Source: Moniliophthora roreri (lineage: Eukaryota; Basidiomycota; Agaricomycetes; Agaricales; Marasmiaceae). Taken from it: a DNA stretch of 64,000 bases. The stretch spans positions 682,001 through 746,000 of the forward strand of contig LATX02000001.1 in assembly GCA_001466705.2 (NCBI GenBank), read 5' to 3'. Numbering within the stretch: position 1 is the stretch's first letter; each line of letters opens with the position of its first letter. The translations under genes were made by a program, and so were the position numbers. A model generated the notes under the pieces. That model did not search any database. It was given only the letters and a program-made list of their open reading frames with translations, and had not been told where the DNA came from. Positions 1 to 12,586 of the stretch are shown here, in pieces.

Positions 1-2
1 AT

Positions 3-777
3 CGTGGTTCATCGTTTGCCGACCACTTTCTATCGACCCTAGGCCGTGAACGCATGCCTTCGTTCATCCAACTACTCGATCTGTTGCCCAACGGCGGAGG
101 TGACGGCAAGGCCTTCGAATGTCTCACTGTTGAAAGCATGCGGAAATTCAACGAACAAGTACCCGACGTCGAGGGTGTCAAGTACTTTAGTTGGGGAGCG
201 GTTTACGATCCAGGTTTTGTTGATACTTGGAAGTGGCCCCACTCAATCATCCTAGAGAAGGAAGGCCCAAATGATGGATTGGTGTCAGTAGACTCAGCGA
301 AATGGGCAAGTACTGATTGGCATTGTCGTATTTTCTAAATCCGATGTTTCGTAGGGTAAATATCTGGGCACTCTCGAAGGTGTAAACCATCTCGACTTGG
401 TAGGATGGATTAATACTGCGCGCTACAAGTGGGCCGAGATGACAGGAAGGGAGATCAAGTTTCGACCCGCGACTTTCTACCTCGGGATAGCCGACATGCT
501 TGCGAAAGAGGTAGAAGGGCAAGGACCAGACGATGAAGGTGATCAAGCTGGTATCGGTGCAGCTGTGCATCCCCCGAGCCCACCGCCAGCTTCACATCAC
601 AATTCAGATGAACACAGCAACGCTGGTTCTACGAAGCAAGCCCCCGCTGGTCCTACAAAAATGTTGTTTGCGGGAGATGGTGGAAACGCGATCAATCATA
701 GCATTGAGGCGCCAGAATCGCCACTGTCGCCTACGCGGAACCATCGTCCACCAAACGGTGTTATTACGAGGCATTGA
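3..777 (+). CDS. alpha/beta-hydrolase lipase, 3' end (partial)
   Basis: Partial gene entering from the left edge. Exons 3-305 and 355-777. The visible protein starts RGSSFADHF, then carries a conserved block ending VSVDSAKW that joins GKYLGTLEGVNHLDLVGW after splicing; GVNHLDLVGW holds the likely catalytic His. This resembles TGL2-type triacylglycerol lipases, whose GHSAGG nucleophile elbow would lie left of the window. The intron (306-354, 49 nt) needs a GC donor (gcaagt), because the nearby GT donor puts the second exon out of frame. The C-terminal 100 residues are low complexity. Family assignment rests on motif recall, not a search. Confidence 0.75.
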
Positions 778-939
778 TGACCCAGTTCTCTTACTTTCAG
801 TACGATACTTAATGATCTTATTATCTTAAATTTACAGTGGACATATACTTGCGGATACCTCTCTGTATCAATACCATTCCAGTTTCTCTCAGTCCCTGAT
901 CTGACTAGTTTTCGTTCTCTGTCTGAAGCAGGAAAAGCT

Positions 940-2160
940 AAAGCGGCCGTCTCGCGTTATGATCGGCTGACCGCAAATATCCCAAATTGTCAAACATCTC
1001 CGACCTTTCATTTCGTTCTACCATGTCCTTCAATCCGATAAGCACGACTATCCTCCGAGCGACTTGGGAAATGATGCAGGATGTCCTCCATTGCCAAAAT
1101 GCCCCTTCATCCGGAGGTTGGGTCATCAGCTTCATTCGATACCATTGGGATAGCGGCAGGATGCTACGTCGCTTTGAGAAGTATTTGGTGGAGTGTGCAC
1201 TCTTCTTTGGATTTTTACAACGGAAAACCCAAAGTATTTCCGCGTGTGGAAAGTCCTATTGCGACGTGGCCCAAGAGGTCTAATACCAAGCGTATTCCAA
1301 CCTCGTGTCTGACGTGTCAGGGGTCTTGAAAAGGAGATTCAAAGAGTTTCGACGTTCTTCTACTGTGAGTTTGCTCATCTATACGTTTAGTTCTCTACTG
1401 AAGCACCATCAGTTTACGAATCTGCAATGTCCCCCTACCGGATAAAAATGAAAAGGAGTGCTGTCAGCAAATTCAGCCTGGTTATTGAAAAGCTCCTGCA
1501 ACTTACTAGACATGCTTGTGGCCTTCTTCGAATTTGCGCGGAAAGGCCCAATTCAACGTTTTTGTTACTGCTCACGAATACGGCACTCAAGTGTCTACTC
1601 CGCCGCCTAGTGTCGACACACTCCAAGATATATTAGACCAATTCCATTGCAATTGCTCTAGAGAAAAGGACCGAACACATCGTCTAAACGATATTCGAAC
1701 CCGAGTCGACTATCAAACTGGCATCGCACGCCGAGGGCCACCTCGTCTCCTTTCACGATCGCAATGATCAATGCCCGTACCCGTATATCGCCACATTGAG
1801 TGCGCCATGCTTTGGTTGCGCACTCTCTTCATATGGCTCCACAAATCGTTCGCAAAGGGTCACCTCCAATATACCAACTGCTGTACGCGGCCGCGCTCCC
1901 AGAATCTCGAATTAGTGTTTCTCTGCATCCATAAATCATGAAATGTACGATGTAACGTGCACAAGGATGCTCACCTTGAAAAACCTCTTTGCTGCAAAAG
2001 TCGTTTACGACGCAAAGGGACGAGCCTTGAAAAGTTTGCATCGGAGCGCGCAGCTCATTTCGATGGTAAGCTAGCATGCTTCCCTTTCATTTTCGTCAAA
2101 AACAAACTCAACTCTTTTAGTCCTTATCAAGGCAGCAAAGGTGAATAGCGGCGAGGCGGT
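940..2160 (+). pseudogene. decayed deaminase-like gene (OTT_1508-type motif)
   Basis: Coding-like fragments in shifting frames with stops between them. Pieces read GGWVISFIRYHWDSG (about 1116-1160), MLVAFFEFARKGPIQRF (about 1510-1560), and near 1719-1820 an HAEGHLV segment followed by PYPYIATLSAPCFGC. The HAE plus PCxxC pair is the zinc-binding signature of cytidine-deaminase-fold proteins and resembles the OTT_1508-like deaminase domain found in basidiomycete orphan proteins. A stop (taa at 1685) sits just upstream of the motif and another follows near 1914. A possible intron at 2067-2120 still has splice signals. The frame breaks argue for a pseudogene, although an intron-rich gene I failed to assemble is possible. 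Confidence 0.45.
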
Positions 2161-3117
2161 TCAATTTTGCAGAAGCCTGGGACGAGATATGCAATAGCGT
2201 ATAGTATAGGACCCGTACATTGCCACACCTACATTACCATGTCTTGGCTGCAGCCTACTCATACGACTACACGAACACTTTGCAAAATATCACGACGACT
2301 GCACCGACTGGACACCATTTGTCACACATGGACGCGCCCCAAAGATATCAAATTGGTGTTTCCCTGTTAGTGTCGTCAATCATTCATTGCTTGGTCTGTA
2401 TGCGGTAAAAGTTACTAGGATTATTGAGAAACGGAAGTGGGAACGATATAGAGCACGGCTAGCACTTCTCAAAGGTGAATATCTACTATCTAAGCTAGGT
2501 GGTGCTCGACGTTTTGCTTTCTCAGCGTTAAAGAAGGAAAGACTGCAGAGGCCCCGAGCTAAGACTGAGCTTGGGAAGGTCGAATATCGGAGGATGCAAT
2601 GACGCGACAGATGAATGCGATCACAAATTTCAACGCGTCCACAAACTACTTTTTTCTATCTCGCTGAATTTCGTTATTCCCAACATGACATTGTTCAGTA
2701 CTGTATTCGGTTCTCGCACCAAAGCCCACACTCGCTACTCGTTCGCTCTTGTTTTCCTGATTCAGACCTAGCGCACAATGCCAACATCGCCAACCGAATT
2801 CTTGGATTCAGGTCCAACACTCGGCTGAGACCCGAGGTCGAACGACGCAAGCGGCAACACTGGCCATTGAACACGAACACAAACACACAATACAAACTTT
2901 TTTTGGTATATGTATGGTAGCTAAATAGTGTCGTTATATGCGAGCTCAGGTACAACTAATTTCATACGTATACAGTCCCGAGTAAAAACAGTAAAAAAGG
3001 GATTATGTTTATAGGTATCAGGTATCCAGACAAAAAAAAGTCCAAGTCCAAATGCATATGGGCATAGTGTAGCATGAAAAAAAGCAAAATCGACAAAAGA
3101 AATCATTACCCACTCCT
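2161..3117. other. intergenic, nothing assignable
   Basis: About 950 bases between the deaminase remnant and the 3' end of the minus-strand gene. Short open frames near 2390-2600 could be further debris of the remnant but carry no motif I recognise. The last 200 bases are A-rich, as expected for the 3' flank of the gene ending at 3118. Confidence 0.5.
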
Positions 3118-5784
3118 TCAGAAAAGGGTCCTTCGCTTACTCAACACTCTCTTTGGTGCTTTCTTCCCTCCTCCTCCTGCATCAGTCTTGGATCTACTCA
3201 CATCATTGTTCAACCCCATACCCGACAGGGGAGTAACAGGAGGCCCAGGTAATGGCCCACTAACACTTCCTCTCTTTCTCAACACTTTTTGATTCTGATT
3301 AGACGGGGGTGGCGGTGGGGGTATAGGTATATTCTGCGCTTGAGTCTGGGTTTGTGGCGTAGGAACGAGAGAAGAAGGTAAAGTGTATGTATGTTTTCTT
3401 TGGAGAGGTTGCTGCTGGCGTGGTGGTGGTGATGGGTGTTGGAAGCGCACCCTTTGTTGTCCCTGTCCTTGACTTTGCAGAGGCATGGGCATGACCAGCC
3501 GCTTTGGTGCGTGTCTAGGTAGGTGTTGGGGCGTACCGCCTACAGAATAGATGCTTGGATCTCGAGTGCTAGGGGCATATGGATATTGGTATTGGTTGGG
3601 AATCGGTGGCGGTGTTGGATATTGTTGTTGCTGAGGTTGCTGATATTTATGATCAGGAGCTGGAGGAGCGTATTGGTGTTGAGGTGGTAATGGGTACTGT
3701 TGTTGCTGTTGGGGCCGTTGATCATTGGCAGGCAATGAACGACGCGGTTGCTGCTGCTGATTTTGATACGTTACACTCGAAGGACCAGGACCAGCTTCCC
3801 CGTACCCCCTCTGCTGCTGAGAAAACCCTGCTCCATCCATAACCGGTGTATTCGGCACCGGCATCGAATGATGTTTTGACGGCGACGTCTTGAGAACACC
3901 ATTTGGTTGGTGTGGTTTTTGATGCGGAGGTATTGAGGACAACGGATCGTCTGAGAGCGGTCGCTGAATTTGAGTGACTGGGGATGTTGCTTCCCGTCCG
4001 TCTGGAGACAGCCTCTGATTCGGTACTGGTGCTTCTCGCGGTCTCTGATCCGGCACCGCACTGGCACCCTCTCTCAAATGCCTCGACGTACTGCCTTCTG
4101 CCCTCTGCACGGGAAAATACCCTCCACTGCCGACATGCTTCTCCACGGCATCTTTATCATCCAAAAGCGAATACGGCGAATGACTTTGTTCTATACTCGG
4201 CCTTTGCGCGTCGTAGGCGGAATAGGAAGGGACATCGTAGTCTTCATCACGTAGTGTAGAGTCTTGCTTTAGGTGGAGGTTGAGTTCGTGTTCCTTGTCG
4301 TGTTGGCGTCTTTCGTTAAGGTCACTGTACGCTACTGCTTGTGGAGAGGAGTCTTCATCTATACCGCCGTATGCATCGACAGTGTGGAATGAACTTGCTG
4401 ATGGAGAGTGGGCGAGTGCGGTTGGGGAGGTGAGAGTGCTGTGGTATGAGGCGGTGGAGGTGGTGGATGTGAGTTTGGTGTGTGCGACAGAGGTTGATGG
4501 TGGATTCAGCGTCTGTGCCTGTGTCTGTGTCGGCTGCGAGGTAACCGGTGTGGGTGGAAACCCGGGTGATGGAAGAGGGAAAGGCGATGGAGATGTGGGT
4601 GTAGTAGGATAGTTGGGTGTAGGTAGAGGTGGGGAAGCTGTTGGGGGTTCTACGGCTAGGGTCATTGTATGGAGAGTTAGACTGGGATTCATACGAGTAG
4701 AAGGGCCCGAGTTGATACGGGGTGCAGCAGGGGGTGCAGCAGGGGGTGCAGGCGGTTTTAGATGGTATGCATGAGGCTCAGGCGCTCGGCGATGGCCTGG
4801 TTGATATGAATGTGATTGTGGCGCAGGTTGAGGTTGAGCGAAATTCCTTGGGAGAATTTGGCCCGGGGAGAGGTTTAATGGGCCTGCGAATGGGATGTAT
4901 GGGACTGCTGAAACGGGGTCAAAGGAATGATGATTGAGATGCTAAGTGGGGTTTATTAACAGTTTTGTAAATGAACTTGGGCGTGAGATACGTACCGTGT
5001 TAGTGTAGCCAGTAGTCGATCCATTCCGTGGTGATGATGTGCGAGTCTGTGGGGAGAGAGGTGAATTGGAGATGATGATGGTGAAAGATGAGAAAGTAGC
5101 GACACGCACGTTCTTAGGCCTAGTAACGGCTCGAATAACGTCGAAAGGACCTGATTGGTGTAATGACACGCCAAATGGATTAGATTCATCCATTTCGTCG
5201 ATTGGATCTAGACTGCGATCGGGATGTTGTTTCTTTAGAGGGGTGAGGGGTGCGGTTACAGCTCTTGGAGGTAAATCTGGACGAGATTCAGGCTGAAGGG
5301 GAACCACAGGGGTAGAGACGTGTCTGCGGTAGGGTGGAGGAGCTTCTGTCGGAACAGGGATTGCGGAAATAAGGCTACCGTCGGATGTGACAGTAAGCTC
5401 TGTAGATGTGACTGGGTCGTATGTCAATACTATGGGTGACTTTTTGTCTGATGAAAAGGAAGTTGCAGAAGTGGATGGCGTGGTGTCGTTTGAAGATGAG
5501 GATGATGAGGACGATGAGGATGAATAGGAAAAATGAGGGACAGGGTCTGGATTTGCGACGACTAGAGGATTTTGACTTGGATCTTTTGAAAAAACTGGGT
5601 CATTGAGAGAAGGCGGAGATGATGCAGAGGTGGATGATGCAGAGGTGGATGATGCAGAGGCGGTGGATGATCGTTGCGGTGGAGATGATTTTGGAGGAGA
5701 GGGAGTGAATAAAGTAGCAAACACGCCAGATTTTGGGGTTTCTCGCCTGGAGACAACCTCGAATGAAGAAGTTTTGCGACCCAT
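3118..5784 (-). CDS. long disordered Pro/Ser/Gln-rich protein
   Basis: Two exons, 5784-4992 and 4907-3118, give 860 residues; intron 4991-4908. I chose the ATG at 5784 (MGRKTSSFEVVSRRE) over an upstream in-frame ATG because it begins the conserved-looking part. Most of the protein is low complexity: Ser runs near residues 85-130, AAPPAAP repeats near 330, then Pro/Gln-rich stretches and a basic C-terminal tail ending KRRTLF. Two short blocks look constrained: ESNPFGVSLHQSGPFDVI (exon 1) and PYIPFAGPLNLSPGQILPRNF-like sequence at the exon junction. The family is not recognised and no enzymatic domain or membrane segment is visible. It could be a scaffold or cell-cortex protein, but that is inference. 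Confidence 0.75.
4726..4758. repeat. short tandem repeat in coding sequence
   Basis: About 13-nt units reading ggggtgcagca recur nearly three times and encode alternating Pro-Pro-Ala-Ala on the minus strand of the disordered-protein gene. Confidence 0.7.
5617..5664. repeat. 15-nt tandem repeat in coding sequence
   Basis: Three near-perfect copies of a 15-nt unit (gatgatgcagaggtg) encode repeated Ser/Ala-rich pentapeptides in the N-terminal region of the disordered protein. The length is a multiple of three, so copy-number change keeps frame. Confidence 0.75.
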
Positions 5785-7451
5785 GGTTGTTGCCTGGTTA
5801 TTGCAGACGTTATGGTACACTGACAGTACACTGACGGTATACACTGTCAAAGGTCCCTTATACAGACTATTGACCTCTTAGATAATCACTACTCGGATTT
5901 GGACTACTCGGACATGATGGCTGCAATTTTAATAGCTCAGTTTGTTCTTCTTCTGTCATTGGCTTCTGTGAAGAGTACATATAAATGAATGAACATAGAT
6001 AAACTCTGAAACGACTCGAGAGGAGCAGCAGTACACTCAACAAAGCAATAATTCTCTTATTGTGCGGCAAGTGTTGATCCGCCATCAATCAGAGGCATTA
6101 GCAATCGTCAACGCATGGGTGCTGGTAAAGTAGAACTAGAACCATGGACAAGACTGCAGCAATGAAATATCCAAGCTGCGACAAGGGAAAGATTGAGATG
6201 GCCATCTAGTGTGAGAGGGTTCGGGCCACAATTCATTCTTGGTTATCTATAATAGACAATGGGTGCCCATGACCTCAGTATCAGCATCAGGGAGCCAGCT
6301 GCGCAAACAACCGCTTCGTTTCATGCGAGTTGAAATCGTCTACAGCTTTCTCCTCGGTTATCAGCAAAACACAGAAGCCGCCATTGGCTTTAGAGCCACG
6401 ATAGACGGCGGCTCAGAATCCTTTCCTGGAGAGATGACATACGCAACGAGAATGGTTCTACGGAGACAAATGTGTTCTTCTTGTAGTCGGAGGCAAGGAG
6501 GTCGTCCATTGTGAAGCAGTAGCCACCAGCGACGTGATAGTAGCTTGGGTTCATGATGGTTGGGAAAGAGCCGCGGCCGCGGACCGGGGCCTTGCTTGTG
6601 TGTATCGTAAATAATTTCGGTCGGTCTCGACTTGAATAGCTTGAGTCTTCAAGCTTCAAGCTCCAGTCCGTCCAAGGCTAAAATTTCGGTCAATAAGGTC
6701 CAGTGTTTGGCAAGCAAGGTCCCAGCAAGCGTTTGCCTTGATGCTTCCCCAGGCTTTCCCCTGGTCGTCCCTTCACTGTATCCCTCTCTGTGCAGCAACC
6801 CGACGTCAATTACATTTCGCATTTGATCCGCCATCACTAACGCCCCCGAGATACCAAAAATGGACATTGATGGCGTACTAGGTGCAAATGGGACCTGCAT
6901 TCGAGCGATATGCCAACGATATGCCAGCTATGGATATCATGGTATCGCCATAGCAATGACTAGCTGATACCAGCTGGCTTGCTAGTTGCATCTCCGTCTT
7001 TTGACCGCAACAGTCATCAATAAACTGTTCAGGCTGTCGTCCGCCATATTGTCCTCCATCATGATATGAAAATGCATGTAAAAATGGTTCACTGAACGGT
7101 TCAGTACCAATGGTCCTATATAGTAGTCAGCAGGTAGCTTGGCTGAGAGGACGCACCTGAGAATAAATTTACAGAGATACGCCAATATGTATCTGTGAAT
7201 TTTCCGCGGCAATATATAAACAATTGCAAATAGCACAAGCGGTCGTTAGTATTGGTTGCGTGCCGAGTCGTAGCTGACTGTCATCATCTACTGCTAGCAG
7301 TCTGCATCCTCCGTGTCCCTCCAATAATTCCTCATAATTCCCGGTTTATTTATCCCAGTCATTCTCTTTCAGTTATTCTTCTTATATTCACTCTGGATTC
7401 AGTACTGCACTAGTCATCATACCGTCCATTATAGGTTCCAGAACAAGAAGA
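5785..7451. other. intergenic region between divergent genes
   Basis: About 1.7 kb separates two divergently transcribed genes. The left end should hold the minus-strand promoter and the right end the promoter of the kelch gene, with pyrimidine-rich sequence near 7330-7440. A minus-strand open frame at 6390-6659 contains YYHVAGGYCFTMDDLL and may be a coding relic, but I cannot assign it. Confidence 0.5.
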
Positions 7452-10400
7452 ATGTCTTTCTTCTCCAGGAAGAAGCACCAGCAACCTCCAGCTCAACCTC
7501 CAGCTCAACCTCCAGCTCAAGTCACTGTAAACCAACCTCCTAGTGCTGCTTTAGCTCAGGTTTCTGCTGCTTCTTCGAAAGAGAGCGGCTTGGATTCGTA
7601 TGTTCAACTTTTTTCCGTACTTTTTCCCCCGCCTATTCAACTCGGCTTTTCCATAGCTCAAGGAGTCCTCCTAATGGAATACCTACTCAGAGTCAAATAC
7701 AATCACCTCCACAGTCTCAACCTCCGCCCCAACAATCACAACCTCCCCAGCTGCAGCAGCAGCAACAGCAACAGCAACAACAACCACAACCACAACCACA
7801 GCCTGGTCATCACCCATCTTATCCATGGTCAACTCGCCGACTCAATCTCCTCCCTCCTAGCGTCATCAGTAAACCAGGCGTTGCTCCACCCTCTTCTCCT
7901 TCCCCTTCCCCATTCCCCCGCTACGGCCACGCTCTACCAGCGACAGCCACCTCCTCAGGCGACCTCTATCTCTTTGGCGGCTTGGTCCGTGAAACACCCC
8001 GAAACGACTTATACCTCTTCAACGTAAGAGATCTCAGCGCTGCCCTCGTTCAGACTGCCGGAGACATCCCAAGTCCCCGAGTCGGACATGCCAGCGCCGT
8101 AGTGAGCAATGTCTTGATCGTTTGGGGAGGGGATACAAAAGCAGATCCAAGTGTACCCAAGAGGCAGGGTGAAAAGCTGGATGATGGGTTGTATTTACTC
8201 AATTTGGGTTAGCGGCTCTCAAATCTAAATGATCTCTATTAAACTCTTTCTAACCCTTTTTACAGTCTCACGCGAATGGACACGCGTCACCGTAAATGGT
8301 CCAACTCCTGTTGGTCGATACGGCCACGCCGTCACAATGGCCAATACATCCCGATTTATCGTCTTTGGAGGTCAAGTAGATGGAGAGTTTTTGAACGATT
8401 TGTGGTCGTTTGATTTGAATTCGCGTAAGAGGACCCTTTTGCTTCTTGCTTCTTTTTGTCACATTAACGGATGGCCATCTCCCCCGCAGTACGCTCAAGA
8501 GCAACTTGGGAACTTATTGAGCCCACGTCCCCAGAGAGACCCGCAAAAAGAACGGGGCATATTTGTATTACGTATGGTGATAGAATTGTCATGTTTGTCT
8601 TACCTCTTTTCTTTTTCCTTGTACCCAATCTAACTCGCAACCTTGCGCAGCTTTGGCGGCACAGACGGCCAATATCACTACAAAGACACCTGGGCGTTTG
8701 ATCTCAACACAAGAAAATGGAGTGAACTCAAATGTATCGGATACATCCCCGAAGCACGAGAAGGACATGCTGCAGCTCTAGTTGACGATGTCATGTATGT
8801 TTTTGGTGGACGTGCGGTTGATGGCAAAGATTTGGGCGATTTGGCTGCGTTCAAGGTTTCCAGTAAGCCCCACAATCCCCACCCGTTTCTCAGAAGAGTA
8901 ATTCCCTGATGATAACCCAGATCAACGATGGTACATGTTCCAAAACATGGGTCCAGCTCCGTCTGGAAGATCGGGACACGCAATGTCTAGTGTTGGAGCC
9001 AAGGTGTTTGTTTTGGGAGGAGAAAGCTTTACACCGCCAAAACCGGATAATCCGAATTATGTGCATGTTTTAGATACGAGTGGGTGTTTTTCTTCGACTT
9101 TACGTTTTGTTTTAATCTTTTCCTGACATTTTCTGTAGAACATATCAAGTACCCCGATTCGAATAAACTGCCACCCCAAGGATCACAAGGAGCACCAATA
9201 CAAGGAAGGAAACCGTCTGTTTCTGCTACTGTTCCCCAACAACAGCAACAAGCAAGATCAATGTCACCTCAAGTAGGACAGCCTTACCACTCTGACTCGC
9301 ATGAGGATCTCCGTAGGAGCGCCGCTTCACCTCCCAATGCAGGCGCGAGATCGATCAAACCAGCCGCGAATGGTGTTGCTGTCCAACCATTCCCTACGAA
9401 TCATATTAAGGGTAAAGTGCCTACTCGTAGTGGTGACGACGAATCTGCACCCCCGGAAGAGAGGGCCGAGCAAACACAGAGAGCAATGACGCCCGATCAA
9501 GTTGTCCTCGCAGCTGTTGGACAGAGGGCAAGAAGTCCGACTGTTACCTCTGCAACCAGTGGGGGACCTGGGAGTCGAGCAACGAGTCCGACGAATGGGT
9601 TGGTGGAGCAGCAGCAGCAGTTGCAGCAAGGTCCGACAAATATCATGGCCGCTGTGAATGGAACGGGGAGGGCTTCGCCTGTTGTTAACGTAAAGGGATC
9701 TACTGAACCACCACTCGTGAACCCGCACACGCCTTCACCGACAACTGCGAATGGGTTCCGTCCTGGTTCAAGGAATGGGCATGTAGGTGGAGGAGGGTCT
9801 GTGGGTAACGTTACAGCCGAACTAGTGAGAGACTTGAAAGTCAAAGAGATGGAATTGGAAGGTGCTCGTAGGCAGATTAGTTGGATGAAAGAAGCGTTGG
9901 GGAAAGCGACCAAGGCTGGATTTGTTTATGTCGGGAGGAGTGGGAGTCCGTTGGTTGATGATCGTGAAGAGGACCAAGTGGAGGAAAGTGCGAGTGTGGG
10001 TAGTAACAAGGAACTCTTGTTCAAGTTCAAGCAGTTCAAGGCACAGATTCAGGTTTGCCTTGATTTCCCCCTTCCTTACTAGATGATCTCGTGCTAACTT
10101 GCGTTTATAGGTGGCAATGGCTGAACAAGCCAAAAAGGCCTCTGAGCACGTTGCAGAAGCTGAACGCGTCAAAGTAACAGCTGCACAGGAAACGGCTTAT
10201 TACCGTGCCAAAATGGCTGCTCTGGAAGCTTCGAATGAGTCGGAAGCGCTGCGACTGGAACGACAACGCGTCTCTGATCTTGAGCGGGATCTTTCGAATA
10301 TCATGAACGAGAGATGGGCTCAAGATCGAAAGATTGCCGAGCTCAACGATTCGTTAGCCCTCCAAACGACATTATACGAGCAAGCCGAGGCTCGTGCCGG

Positions 10401-12376
10401 CGATGCGTCCAAGCGGGCTGAAATGTTGGAAGAGAATCATCATCAGCTGAACAAGACTCATATAGAGCTCCAAACCCGACATCGAGGGCTTGAAAGTCAA
10501 CTCCGGGATCACGCCGAGAGACTTTTATCGTCGACGAGTTCGTACGAACAGGCTCAAGCCGAGATGTCTGGTTTACGCGCCCAAGTCGAGGATTTGGCTA
10601 CGAGTCGGGATCGACATGTTCGTGCACTCGAACAAGCACGTGTAGCCCTCCAAGCTGCGTCTTCGCGTTCTGGAGAAGTGGATGACCAGTACCAGCGTTC
10701 GAGGGAGAGGATTGATATGCTCGAGATGGATTTGGTTGATGTCAAGACCGAGTTGGAGCAGAGAACGGCAGAGGCTGAGAATGCCAAGGTAAGATTGGCG
10801 GATGCGGAGAATGCATGGGCCAAAAGTCGGGAAGAGGCTGATGCGTTCAGAGCGTTGACAACTGGGAGTTTGGGAGAGCTGTTGGATTCGCATAAAGATT
10901 TGAGGGCTGATGAGGATCGGTTGACGAGGGGGTATATGGAGAAGATGCAGGCAGTGGATGCCGAGGCGAATACTCTTCGACAAATGTTGAAGGAGGCGAA
11001 CCAGAGGGTTGAAGAGAGCCAGAGTCAACTCGCGGAGGAGAGGAAAAAGACGAGGGAGCATGAATCCCAACAGTCGTTGCTGCAGAGCCAGATTGTGATG
11101 TTGAGGAACCAACTGTCAACGGCACTCTCTGATAGTGGGCAGCTGAGGAAGGACTTGATGGAGAAGGAGGCCGACTTGCAGGCAAAGACCAAGGAAGCAG
11201 CCGAAGCGAGTGTCAAGTTGGGTATGCTCAGAAACTATGCGGCGGAGAATGGGCTAGGGTCTCTTGATGACGAGGAGATTACAGCACGTTCAAACGAGTC
11301 CTCTCCCCTCGCAGTCATCGAACTCGAGAACAAGCTTTCTGAGCGCACACGGTTACACGAAAACACGGAGAGGGAACTTTCACAGGCTCTCCGGCGAAAC
11401 CGAGAGGCTGAGGATCAGCTCAATCTTCTGTCGTCGCAGTTGGAAAGGCTGCGGTCTTCTACATCGTCATCAACCCTTGGAGGCTCAAGCTCGGCGGAGG
11501 CAGAAGCACGTGCGGAGGAGGCCGAACGAAAACTTGAGGAGACAGAGAAGAGTTACATGACCAAAATGAAGCAAATGGAAGATGACTACCACCTTGCTGT
11601 CCATTACGTCAAGTGAATGTTTTTCTACCTCGTCTGTTTTCTTCTCGGCTCATCACCTTGGTTTTTTTAGGGGTACCGAAAAGATGATGCGTCGGATGCG
11701 AGATGAGTTGACGAAGCAGAAGAACCTCAATACTCAACTCCAAGCTGAACTTGATAGTGCTCGTAGTGGCAGGGCAGGCAGTAGTCGTGGCATCAATGGG
11801 CGTGGAACGCCTTCCTCTGAAGATGGCAATGAGGTTGTACGGACCCAGCTTGTCGAGGCCCAGCGGAATTTGCAGCGAGCGCAGATGGAAAACAAGGAGC
11901 TTCACGTTCGACTCGACTCCCTGGAACGAGAACTTGACAGTCTACGAGACAACCTCGTCGTGTCACAGCGAGAATCTGACGACCGGCTAAGTCAGGTGGA
12001 AGAGCTTCAACATGAAGTCAGTCGGTTACAGCAATCGCTGGTTATCGCACGTGGAGGAAATGAAGAAACGATGCTCGAGAAGCTGAGCAGTGAAAATACG
12101 ATGCTCCGTCGCGAAAACGAGCAGTTGTCTCATAAAATCGGGCTTCTACTCGAAGTGGATCAGCCCACGTTTGGTCAGGGCAGGCCACTATCAAACATCT
12201 CAGCGAGACGTGCAAGCACGTCGAGCTCAGAAAATGCGCTCGCGTTCGAGCATCTCTCCAGTGAGTTGGACGACTGGCAGAGACAGTTGGCTAGTTCAAT
12301 GAGTAATCGGCGGCCACTGAGCGACTTTGATTCCGAACCTGTCTCTGTTGAAAGAACAAGATCACCTCGGACATGA
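7452..12376 (+). CDS. tea1: Tea1/Kel1-type kelch and coiled-coil polarity protein
   Basis: Nine exons: 7452-7597, 7657-8207, 8266-8424, 8490-8592, 8651-8862, 8921-9079, 9139-10052, 10111-11612, 11671-12376; 1,483 residues. After a Gln/Pro-rich N-terminus, kelch blades run from about residue 135 to 445 (repeated [46 protein letters not shown]). A disordered linker follows, then a very long heptad-rich coiled coil from about 665 to 1450. This order matches fission yeast Tea1/Tea3 and yeast Kel1/Kel2, which ride microtubule plus ends or cluster at growing tips to set the growth axis. Length is somewhat above Tea1. The exact orthologue (Tea1 or Tea3) cannot be decided by eye. Confidence 0.9.
7486..7529. 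repeat. 15-nt tandem repeat at gene start
   Basis: Three copies of a 15-nt unit (cctccagctcaacct, any phase) encode repeated Gln-Pro-Pro-Ala near the N-terminus of the kelch protein. Confidence 0.8.
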
Positions 12377-12586
12377 CAGGCCAATTTTTTCTCTTTTTGT
12401 ATCTATTTCTCTTTCGTATATATATACCCCATCATCTCCACCTATCAGTCACATTCGCTTGGATTTTCGCTTACTTTTTTTTTTTTTTTTTACCTCATTA
12501 GCTTACCTTTGTCGTGCTTTGCCTCATGTTAAATTCGCTATACATATTTCATATATGAACAGCTCACAATTGCAGGTTTACGAATA

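Noticed and set aside
6390..6900. Minus-strand open frames as a gene
   Set aside because: One stretch looks coding-like but there is no start, no splice-consistent extension and no family motif.
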